Below, in pieces: positions 12,101-22,298 of a DNA stretch of 64,000 nt. The position numbers and the translations under genes were made by a program. The notes below the pieces were generated by a model. It ran no database searches. It saw only the letters and a program-made list of their open reading frames with translations, and had not been told where the DNA came from. The first letter of the stretch is position 1. Each line of letters starts with the position of its first letter. The stretch comes from Branchiostoma floridae (lineage: Eukaryota > Chordata > Leptocardii > Amphioxiformes > Branchiostomatidae), in the NCBI RefSeq assembly GCF_000003815.2, contig NC_049989.1, forward strand, positions 14,040,637 to 14,104,636, read 5' to 3'.

Positions 12101-13179
12101 TGGCTCAAGACTAGTAGAAAACTGCTCCCCGTCCCCCCACGCGATTTGCATAGCAGACAGACGTGAATGGGAGCGCGACTGTAGATCCCCCGTGATGATT
12201 TCTTTAAGGTTTTCTCTATAATCGGTTACAAGAGCTTCTTCTCCTGTTAGGAAAACCACCCGCCTGAGGATGTCCGACAAGTGATACCCTTCGGCCAGGG
12301 AAACGTCTATCTGCTGGAACTTGGCCATTTCGGCAGGGGTCTGTATAAGGCTAACGGGAGGTTTGGTCTTAGTCTGGTCTCTTCCGAATGGAGTCTTACT
12401 CGCCCAAGGCATGAAACCATCGAAAGCAAACCCACGAGGCGTGGCAGAGTCAAAGAACCAGTCTTTCACTGGATCCTCCGATAGAAAATCGTTAAGTGAA
12501 GGGATAGCCATGGCTGGGAGGATGGTCTCTCCGAGGTTGATGACTTTCAGGTGTAGGTAGTGCGTGAGGTTGATGAAGTACCGCCGTGTGTCGTCATTGT
12601 CTTTGCCTTCCTCAATCAGAATGGCGAACTCCAGGTCAGAGTAGGGTGTGACCAGTTCTGTTGCCTGTGAACCCAATCCGATGAAAGCGTACTTACATGG
12701 AGGAGGACCAACTGTGGCGATGCATTCATCAATGAGGTCTTGGATAAACCCCTGTCTATCTTTGGCGATGTTCTTACATAAATTCTTAACTGCTTCAGCT
12801 CTCTCAGCCTCGACTTTTATCATGACTGGATCATCCTCGTCATATTGGTACGGATTATGTTGTTGATCAATGGCGTCTAGCTGTGACTTAGCGCGACTAC
12901 GCATCTCTTCTAGCCGCTTCTTATGACGAATGGCCGCATCAGAGCAACTCGGGCGGGCTTCCACATTTGCCGTGTAATGGAGGAACCATTGTTCTACGTC
13001 CTGCAGTATTTTTGTCATACTGTGTTTATTTCCGTCTGATCTGGCTATAGCTGCGTTGTACAGAGCTGCTGCCTGTGTGAATTTTCCACATTCTTTTGTT
13101 GTTTTGCCACGCTGGACGTAGACGTCACCTAGTCTACACAGACAGATGGCCTCTTTCCATCGATCGGGTTTGTTAGGAT
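9197..13179 (-). CDS. Nucleotidyltransferase-like + TPR array protein (gene 2), large terminal exon with in-frame TGA
   Basis: The acceptor CATACAG precedes 13179, and the leading AT joins the G left by 13792-13892 to give Asp (LIH-D-PNKPDRWKEAICLC). Counting from the Met at 13018, residues about 110-135 read GLGSQATELVTPYSDLEFAI. This is the GS...D-x-E nucleotidyltransferase signature of the GlnD/DUF294 type (GS 116-117, D128, E130). From about residue 490 there are roughly 18 TPRs of 42 residues (GDNTAHPDIA..NNLG..W..LGDQEKAISYYEQAL), the kinesin-light-chain/nephrocystin-3 style, nearly identical at DNA level. The TGA at 10606-10604 replaces the expected Gly codon of a TPR, and the frame continues unbroken to 9197. 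One TPR before it (about 11400) also lacks a residue. With its other lesions the gene may be decaying; an assembly error is possible. Confidence 0.8.
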
Positions 13180-13791
13180 CTGTATGGACATGAAGTATAT
13201 ATCTTTAGTCTCTTAATGGGCAGTTCTCCTTTTATACTTTTATGCTCATTTTGTTGTTTTAACGTTTTATCATACGGAGAATGTAACATATAACAACTAT
13301 TCAAATGAAGACATTTATATGATAAATGAAACAATGCTAAAATTTGCTACTTCTAAAATTATTGATTTGGTCTTTGTCAATACAGCTTTCTATCAAATGA
13401 CATTATTTTTACAGAAGAGCGTCAATTTTATTAAAGTGAAAGACCTCTACTGCACATTGATGGGGAGGGGCTACTAAGGTTTTTTTCTGAAGCCAGTCAT
13501 TGTGACATTTGGCCAATTTTTTCCAGTGGTACAAGAGGAGTGTTTATTTTTCAAATCTGAAATTGTGACTTACATTACCCTTGGTGAAACAGTGTTACTT
13601 TACGTTTTATGGGACCTACCTACAGCCTGTGTTAGGGTCTGTGGGTTCAGAGGTCAGAGTTGCTTTGGTTTGAACAGCTGAGTCGAAGCCGTGCTTTTTG
13701 CACAAACGGTAAGTAGATATTTTAGCTGCTAGCTTTAGTAGATATTTGGAGGCCCCTCCCCTGACATTACCGTAACAATAAAGTGACGTAC

Positions 13792-13892
13792 CGTGTATAA
13801 GTCTCAGAGCGGACGCAAAGTTCTGTTCTGCCACGTCGAGCTTCTCATCCGCTAGTGCGCTGTCCCCTGTAGTCAGGCGCTCCTCGAAAGAC
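13792..13892 (-). CDS. TPR/nucleotidyltransferase gene 2, internal exon
   Basis: A 101-nt exon between acceptor ATATTAG and donor CACG|GTACGT. It encodes 33 full codons (SFEERLTTGDSALADEKLDV and on to ALRLIH), the start of a TPR-like helix pair. Its end phase fits the exon starting at 13179. Its start phase needs two bases, which the preserved end of 20038-20751 does not supply. It is a clear paralogue of 1-56. Confidence 0.75.
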
Positions 13893-14722
13893 CTAATATA
13901 AAGTGATGATGATGTTAGAGTATAGAGTAGAGTGTATTTGTTGGATTACATACCAATATATTATAATCGGTCTTGCACGCACAAAACTGTACTAGCCATG
14001 ATAACTTTACAAGTGTTAATGCACACTTAAAGGGGTACTAAGCCCCAGAAGGGGGTGTTATTTTCCAATGATTTCAGAATCAGCAACAATTTTGCAGGAT
14101 TTCACTTGTGGTGAATTTTGCGATGTGTGTTTGTAAAACAATATGGCACTCACTAATCCCAAGCATGCCCTACCCATGCATTTCCTTTAGGTTCAGAGTC
14201 TCAGACATGGTGAATATGGTGAATATTTTTGGCATAAATGAGGGGCGAATTTGCACACCAAGAAGGGCAACTGTTCACAAGATAACAAACAGCACTTACC
14301 ATTAGACGATGTTTTAACATAGCCCCTCAAATTGGTTTTGTACCTGAACTTTTTCAGGCCATGTCAGGCACATTGTATTCAGCTATAGGCTGGGATTACT
14401 TGATTTAATTAAAGGGTACTTTGCGAGTTACTTTACTTTGGTACTTTGCATAGCAAAATACTGAATGCATTTTGATGTACGCGAGACAAGTCGGTACTTT
14501 TGTCGTATAATGTGAAGTAGCATGTATGTTTAAATTCCTAAAATCAATGTTTGGGAAAATAACACTCTAGTCTTATGGAGGTTAGGATTCCTTTTAGCGA
14601 CAGAAGTAGTGGTTTTGCTAGCCGAGTATACGTTAGAAATTTCTAGTGGGACGTAGTGAACAAAACAATAGGAATACGAATATACAATGATATGATACAA
14701 GAAAAGAAATCAATCTGGGTTA

Positions 14723-15239
14723 GGCCACAGCAAGTAAATTTTATGGATGACATCAGCGCGCGCAATAATTTTCACCTGATAAAAAAAACAAGATTTTTTT
14801 TCTTCTGCATAAATGGTCAACATGCCGATAAAGTATCAAAATGAGCAAATATATTGTGCTGTAGCCTAATAATTGTACTTGTAGAAGTGAAACTTGCGAG
14901 GTACCCAGGACTGTAGTTGTAGAAATGAAACTTATTGGATAGTTGTAAAAGTGACACCAATATGGAAGCTATGAGTGTGGTTACTAACTTTGTTGGTGAT
15001 GCCAGTCTACCACACCAGTGTCACTTTTACCACACCAGTACATGTCTTAAATGCAGGAATGAATGCCTTGTTGGCTCTGATACCAATACAACAGTACTAG
15101 TCATCACAACTTAATGGTGCCTATTTTTGAAAATGTAGCCATCTTGTTTTTTTTTCACCCATCTTGTTTTTTTTCGCCCTATCGCACTATTTTTGCAGTC
15201 AGTAGAGGATGTCATCCATAAAATTTACTTGCTGTGGCC
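14723..15239. mobile_element. PIF/Harbinger-like MITE
   Basis: Terminal inverted repeats of about 31 bp begin GGCCACAGCAAGTAAATTTT and are flanked by TTA on both sides (14720-14722 and 15240-15242). A 3-bp TTA/TAA duplication is typical of PIF/Harbinger. It sits in the enlarged intron of gene 2. Related sequence occurs at 32730-33118 and 51790-52010, in equivalent introns of the two coiled-coil genes. It has no coding capacity. Confidence 0.75.
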
Positions 15240-15284
15240 TTACAATGAAGTAAATTATTTCATAATTCATTTGTCCACTGACAA

Positions 15285-16844
15285 TGTTAGTTTACGTTGT
15301 TTGCCATCTCTTCAACACCTCGTATGCAAAGGGCACAGTGCCCTCAGTGTGGAAGTCGGCAAATGTTGTGCCTGTACCGAAGGCTGCTGGAGCATCACAA
15401 GTGGAGGACTTTCGACCAGTCTCCCTTTTAGCTGTTTTGGCAAAACTGCTCGAGAGATGCGTTCTCAAGAGATTACTCCCTGCACTAACCACGGTCATCC
15501 GGGACCAGTACGCCTACATGAAAGGCTCGTCAACCACACTAGCATTGGTGCGTTTGGTACAAACCTGGTTATCTGCTCTTGACTCCAAAAAGCCAACTCT
15601 CGTAAGGGCACTTTTTGCGGATATGAGCAAAGCTTTTGATCGGGTAGATCACGCCCTGCTGCTGATGTGTGTTAACAATCTACAAGTGAGTCCACACATG
15701 CTGGCATGGATACACAACTATCTCAAACATAGACAGCAAAGAGTTGTGACCCATGGCAAGTTCAGCACCTGGCACACTTTAACATCAGGAGTCCCACAGG
15801 GGGGTGTTCTCTCACCCTACTTATTTTTGCTCTTTATGAGCACTAGGTCACCAGTGTATAGTTCCACACTAAATGTTGGCTATGCTGACGACGTCAGCTT
15901 GTCGCGATCTCTCCATGTGGCTGTGGCAAACAGCGACAGGGCAGTGGAGGAGGAAGCGACTCAGCTGGATGTATGGGCTAGCGACAACAAGATGATTTTA
16001 AATGGAGGCAAAAGTCAGCTAATGCAAATATGTTTTAATAGATCAGTTCCTGTCCCACCGGAGATTATCTTAGGGGGACAACAGGTGCCATGGGTTGAAC
16101 AGGCCAAGGGTTTGGGGTTCATTTTGGATAGTTACTTGACGTTCAATAACCAAGTGACATCCATGGTCACGAAGGCCTCTCGTAGGCTTCACTATCTTAG
16201 GCTCCTTACTAAACAGGGCACTAGTGTCGTGGATTTGGTCCAGGTGTACGTCACACTTATCAGACCTGTGCTCGAATATGGGCACGTACTACTAGTAGGG
16301 TGTAGTAAGGAGCAGGAGAGACAAATTGAAAGAGTACAACGGAGAGCACTCCGTATCGTCTCACTGGGGGGAAGACGAGAGGTGCCTGCTCTGCCGACGC
16401 TGAAAGAACGACGAGAGGTTGCGGCAGTGAAGCTACTGAGGGACATGCTGGACGAGGGTCACCCCCTCCATGACCTGGTGCCGCCGGCCAGAACTACAGT
16501 CACTGGGAGGACTCTTAGAAACGGCAATGCACTTACTGTGCCAGCTGCCCGGACACAGAGACTGAGAAGGTCGTTCTTGTACCAGGCTATACGCCTGTAC
16601 AACGAGGCTTGATACTCTGCGTAGGACGTTCCTGTCCTTGACTCCGGTGTTCCTTGTGAAGTATAATGTACAACTTTGTATAGGCGTTTCTGTATCATGT
16701 ACTGTAATTTGTTTAATGGATGTATATACATATATTTTGTAGTCGACATGTTGAAAATTTGTACAAAATCAGTGATATTCAGTTTGTTCTTACAAACTGC
16801 GATGCTGATTCTTTTCTGAATAAACGAATAAACGAATAAACGAC
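15285..16844 (+). mobile_element. 5'-truncated non-LTR retrotransposon (LINE) with reverse transcriptase
   Basis: The 15284-16612 frame has the ordered motifs of a non-LTR reverse transcriptase: EDFRPVSLL, the catalytic Asp in FADMSKAFDRVDH, SGVPQGGVLSPYLFLLF, the YADD box and GLGFILDSYLTF. The endonuclease part is missing, so the copy is 5' truncated. After the stop the element ends in an (AATAAACG)n tail at about 16819-16843, a short-repeat 3' end of the CR1/L2 sort. It lies antisense in the gene 2 intron. The intact frame suggests a fairly young insertion, though it is not autonomous. Confidence 0.85.
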
Positions 16845-17338
16845 ATTGTTAAAATCTTCCCGTCTCAAATCAATGATAATTTTGCAATGTTTTCTCCTTC
16901 ACCATCTATGTCATACTAACTTCTTTTTTTTTTGGAAATGTTACACTGGAGGAAACCAAATAAAACTGATAGATGAAACAAAGATAAATGGTGATGTATT
17001 CGAATATGATGCTAGCTTTTCTATGGCTGAATCGGCTGTTCAATTCAGCGAAACGGCTGCTAACTTTAGGGTGGTTTGCAATGCAACTTGAGCGAAAAGG
17101 CAAATATTAACGTTACCACTCCTGTGCTTACATAGACTGTTGACTCTTTGCGTCACCGATGACATGAGAGTTGGGTGTCACCATTAAGAAGTCCCGTGGC
17201 ACAAGACTCTGTTGTTGAACTCTGTACTCCAGGCTAGTAAATATCTACAACCAGAAATGATTATCAGCATCAGTATCTACATTTAATCTTGTAACGGCTT
17301 CCTTCAGTGCATGCTCGGGTTACAGGATTTATGAATTA

Positions 17339-18051
17339 CGAGGGGTGATCAATAAGTTCTCGGCCTAACCCAGAAATAATAAGCAGAACTCAAATTTTGA
17401 GGCACAACATCATAGTATGGAGCCTTTTATCAATACCCGCCAAATTTCAAATCATTGCAGTAATTACTTTACAGGCATTCGTTTTCTGCAAATCAGAAGG
17501 TAAGTGGCGAGAAAAAGTGGTGTGAATTGTGATCAGACATGTGTGGGTCGAGTTCCCCATGCCGTAAATTAGCAAAAGATATTGTCAAAATGTTTGATAA
17601 TGATTCACTTCCTATTTCAAGCAAAAGAATTGGGTGTCTGACTTCCAGCAGCGCAAGTTCACTCGCACACCTCGGTAAAGCCGAGGACGTATTGATAATC
17701 CCACGTACATGTTTTAAGTCCTATATAAATATGTACCAAAATTCAAATCATTGTGATCGTTACGTTGCAGGCGACACCCAGTAACGTTAGGTAAGGGATA
17801 ACGAAAAAAAGTGGACAATTGAGCTGCGACTTGAAGTGTACGGGTCAAATTGTCTGATCACACGTCACCCTTCTTTTTCTCGCCACTTACCTTCTAATTT
17901 AGAAAAAACGAATGCCGGGAAAGTAATGACTCCAATGATTTGTAATTTGGAGGATATTGATAAAAGATTTAATACTATGAAGTTGTGTCTCAAAATCTGA
18001 GTTGTTCTTGTTATTTCTGGGTGAGACCGAGGACTTATTGATCACCCCTCG
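17339..18051. mobile_element. Non-autonomous mariner/Tc1-like element
   Basis: The ends CGAGGGGTGATCAATAAG and CTTATTGATCACCCCTCG are perfect inverses, with TA on both sides (17337-17338 and 18052-18053), the mariner target duplication. Similarity extends inward about 40 bp. The 713-bp body has no transposase frame. It interrupts sequence that aligns with the gene 1 intron at about 930-990. Confidence 0.85.
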
Positions 18052-18061
18052 TATGTTAGTA

Positions 18062-19590
18062 AAAATAACTTTATTGCACAACAATTGTACGAGGTACAAA
18101 GTATGGCATCTACATAACTACAGTGCTATAACTTAACTTAGGGCTTATCTAACTAATACAGGAGTTGTAGTATGGGATAAGTTTCTTACAATCATTGGAG
18201 GCTTTTACAATCATTTGGGGAATTTCTAATGTCAAAACCTTCTTTGATATATTTTCCTATATCTGCCATGCAGGGATTGTCACATGTCATTATGTATCTG
18301 AATTTGCACTTCAGGTCCATTTGGATAAATCCTTGTGTACAAAATGACAGCCTTCTGTATAGAGAATTGCGTATATCGGAATATTTGGGACATACAACCA
18401 TAAAGTGATATTCGTCTTCGATTAGCTCTGGACAGAATGGACAAACCCTCTGGTCAATAGGGATTTTTTGGAATCTTCCGGTTTCTATATTTAATTTGTG
18501 ACAGCCAATTCTGAGTTGTGTGATTGCCCTACGAACGTCAAGGCTCTTTATGGTTGAAATGTAATTTTCTTGCTTGTAATGCTTGTTCAATGTAGAAAGA
18601 GATGAGAGTTTGGAATTGTTTCGAATAGAGGAATGCCAATTTTGCACGTATATATCTTGTAAACGTTGTCGTAACTGAGTGGTGATTGTGTCTATGTGGT
18701 ATGACCTCGGGTTCAGCCATATGTGTCCAAAGCCTTGGTAGTTGAGGATATTTTTTACGTGGACAATCCAATCATGTTCTCCGAATGAAACAGTATTGTA
18801 TGCCTCACGAAGAAGGGCATCTTCGGGCAGATTAACTAAACGATGCCAATATTTCACAAGTTGCATTTCTGCATCAATCCTAGCTGGGAAAGTTCCCAAT
18901 TCTCCCCTGACACCATCGTGTGAGGCTTTGGCATGAATGCCTAACAGAAATTTTTGGAAGTGCATGTCAATGATGTCAAATTCTGGAATTTGTTGATTTG
19001 AGTCTAGGTTTATAATTTGGAAACCGTTATCTCGTAAAATATGGCTATTGGCATGACGCAATAGTATTTCTTTATCTGTATTTCTTTCCAAACATACAAC
19101 ATAAGTAGTATTCAAAGCAGAAGAGGTGGTTTTTCGAATGGTAGCTGGAAAGTTATCTTGAATATTAAGTTTTTTAAGTAAAGTAGAAAAAACCTTTGAG
19201 GAAGGTTCGCAGATGTTATTGGTATGTGATACAATGATTCTTATACTTTTAGCAAAACGGTCAAAGCAAGTGATTTCTGAACAGTACATAAAGATGGGTT
19301 TTACAAATTTGTCAAATAGATTTTTTCCGAGATTGATTGAAATGTCCTTGTTAGAGAGTAAAAGAGCCTTGAGTTTGAAAAGTGCTCTCATTGCTTTGGT
19401 TTTCAAATATTTCCTGGCGGTTTTGAATTTTCCGGAGAATGTGAAAGGAATGCCGAGGTATGTATAGCTGTCAGTGATTTCTATATTTTTGCCATAAATA
19501 TGGAATTGGTCTTTGTTATTCTTGCTAGAACCTTTGCCAAAAACAACTACCTTGGTTTTTGAAACATTGACAGATAGAAGTAATGCTTGC
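18062..19590 (-). mobile_element. LINE 3' fragment, C-terminal part of the pol protein
   Basis: Continuous minus-strand frame from about 19590 (VSKTKVVVFGKGSSKNN, SYTYLGIPF) through the thumb region to 18192. It includes a Cys/His cluster CPFCPELIEDEYHFMVVCPK near the C terminus, typical of LINE pol tails. The catalytic RT motifs are absent, so it is 5' truncated. The 3' end (TTGTGCAATAAAGTTATT) recurs at about 31063-31109 and 48975-49000, identifying one family with three fragments in this window. Confidence 0.8.
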
Positions 19591-19814
19591 GTGATTTATT
19601 GTGATCACTAGAACAAAGGTGACAGTTTATGAAACATCTCGGTGACGCATGCTCTTTCTAAAATCTATGTAATTTGATGACACAATTCCTCTTACACATA
19701 CAATATACGAGTTGAGAAAACATCAAGATGGGTTCCTTAATTCATGTGACAATATACAACTATTTCACACAAGTATGAGGTCTCCAAACTTATGTTTAGA
19801 ACATTTGTCAATCG

Positions 19815-19823
19815 CGTGTGTGT

Positions 19824-19889
<66 letters not shown>

Positions 19890-19898
19890 TGTGTGTGT

Positions 19899-19929
<31 letters not shown>
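19815..19929. repeat. (GT)n microsatellite
   Basis: About 115 bp of nearly pure GT dinucleotide with occasional AT interruptions, just downstream of the 3' end of the gene 2 first exon. The Val/Cys-rich ORF over it is not a gene. Confidence 0.97.
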
Positions 19930-20037
19930 ATCTTTAGCTAACATTAATCTTCATTTAGCAAGTCCTTTAGCAACTCAACCCCCAACATTTCATATCTATC
20001 TTCATCATAAACAATACAATCAAATGGGAATGATTAC

Positions 20038-20751
20038 CAAGTTATTTTCCGTCTTCTGTCTTTCTTGCCTGATTCTTGCCGTGTACAGTAAGCGGTGAAT
20101 GAGTGCCACTGTGCCTTGAAACTCCTCACACCGTGACAGTGCAGCGTTGTACAGAGCAGTGGCCTTGGTCAAACATGTCGCGTCTTTACTTTCTGTTCCT
20201 CTTTTCAGGTACACGTCGCCGAGACATTTTATCGCTTCCGTCTCTAACATAGTGTCACCGTTTATGATCCCTTCTATCACTATCTTGGTATATTCAACCA
20301 GTAATAAAGTCTCATTGTTTCCATCAACAGTCAACCGTTGGTCCAGGTGTAGTAGCCTCTCTGCTATGGCGAGCGAAGACATTTTCATGTCGTCAGTAAG
20401 GGGTTCAGAACGACTCGAAGCGGTTGGTATTGATCGCTTCCCTAATCTTAAATTTTCTGCATAGTGGTAGCGATATTCAAGACTTTCTCCCACATCTGCG
20501 TCCTCACACCGGATCAGTGCGGTCCTGTACAGTACCATAGCCCTGTCAAACTTCTCTGGGCTCTTTTCGAGTCTCCCCTTTTCCAAGTTCACGTCACCCA
20601 GAGTTTTGAGCACCTCCACTTCCACACACCTGTCCATGTTCGCCATGGCGTCCAGCAGGGCACGGAGGTAGTCTGTCTCCGTACGGACTAGTCCCAGTCT
20701 CTTACTCTTGACGTCCACCTCGCGAAGTTCTTTACAGACTCGCAACATCAT
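20038..20751 (-). CDS. TPR-family gene 2, first coding exon
   Basis: ATG at 20751; the protein begins MMLRVCKELREVDVKSKRLG and has the same two TPR-like hairpins as 1116-1808 (LKTLGDVNLEKGR, CLGDVYLKRGTESK). The ancestral donor seen in gene 1 (CAGAAG|GTACGT) reads CAGAAGACGG here, so it is lost. The next plausible donor is AACTTG|GTAATC after 20038, which ends in phase 0 and does not fit the phase needed at 13892. The exon is otherwise intact at 238 codons. The gene is therefore either joined by an unseen small exon or is non-functional in this haplotype. Confidence 0.72.
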
Positions 20752-22298
20752 GGATAGTTGGGCACCACGGAAAACCTCGTCAAGACCTTAGAAATAGTTA
20801 AGACTCACAAAAGTACCAACACAACCTCACAGACTGAAAGCTGTTACACCACCATTCTTCCGTGATTTTCAAGTGTCCAGGTTTGAGTTCATATTACTCA
20901 TAATCTGCTGTGGAATGACATTAAATACTTATAGAAATATATACAGCTTAATGAGTATCACCTTTCTCTAGTAAGACGCTGCGTGTTTGGGGATGGGTAA
21001 AAACTGATGAAATGGTTCACTTCCGCTTCCGCGTTGAAAGTGATGCGTCATTTGCCCTTTGACCTTTATGCAAATGAGGCAAATATCCACCGAATTAGAA
21101 ATAAAGAAGAGTAATACTTAAAACTTAGTGAAAGTCAGCAGCAGCCGGAGAGGTTTTATTTTCTGATCTTTGACTTGAGAGACTAGCGTGTTTCTATGGT
21201 AACCGTTGCTAAGGCAAAGATACTCCCATAGCAACGGGACGGCCTATAGTATTATACAGTCATTTAAAGTATGATAAATTCATAAGTCCATGAAACAGTT
21301 GAAATTCATGAATGAGGTAGCTGCAATGAATCTTTGATAAAAGTAAAATGTAACTAGATTTCATTCACCCATGATGCAATATCTTTTAAGCATCAGATTT
21401 CAGCAAAGTTGCCTATTAGTAAGATAACGCAAGATACATGCAACATAACTGGTTGCAATGTGTGTTCAAATGATATCACACGTGAAGAAAGTTCAAACCG
21501 ACAGTAGGGAGTTTATTTTCTGACCCTTGAAACTGTATTTCAACGACAATCATTGTTACGAAACAAATACCTTCATACCAACGAATGGCTTAGAGCCGTA
21601 TACATTACATTCTTTAGATCTACAGATCTGAAACAGATTTAATGTACCCACAAGGCTAGCAGTCTCACGACTAATTTACGAAAGGTAAAATTCGAAACTT
21701 AACTTTGGTGTAAGTAATGTTGTTGCCTTCTGAGCACATGTATCACACAAATGTAAATGTTGACATTGACATGAGCATAAATATCTCCCTGTATTTCCTT
21801 AGGTGTCTGTTATCAAGGCTAAGATCAACGAGACTCTGTCAATGCCTGCTGGGAAACTACAGTATGAATTTTACTTTTTTAACGGATTTTTACAATGCAA
21901 GGCCAGTTGACTACTTCTATGCAATGTACTAATTTTGATGGAATTTTACTGTGAACTACAGTATGAATTTTACTTTTTAAAGGATTTTTACAATGCAGGG
22001 CCAGTTGACTACTTCTATGCAATGTACTAATTTTGATGGAATTTTACTGTGAACTACAGTATGAATTTTACTTTTTAAAGGATTTTTACAATGCAGGGCC
22101 AGTTGACCACTTTTATGCTATGAACTAATTTTGATGGAATTTTGAAATTATTTTCCTAGCAGATAGCGGTGAGGCACGGACAACAGTATTCGGCAACATC
22201 ATTGTGAAAAAGTGTGAACTCTTTACCCCACAGAAGAACTACCCCAACAACAAATTCAATAAAATTTCAATAATAGAATATAATATGTAGCAAAATGT
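20752..22298. other. Promoter flank of gene 2 and spacer
   Basis: About 20760-21080 aligns with the 5' flank of gene 1. The remainder is AT-rich without a supported gene, apart from the 98-bp tandem repeat at 21853-22144. The last ~150 bases are likely the 3' UTR of the coiled-coil gene ending at 22299; no canonical AATAAA was found there on the minus strand. Confidence 0.5.
21853..22144. repeat. 98-bp tandem repeat, 3 copies
   Basis: Three head-to-tail units of about 98 bp begin ACTACAGTATGAATTTTACT, with only a few differences between units. The high identity implies recent duplication. It contains no gene. Confidence 0.9.
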
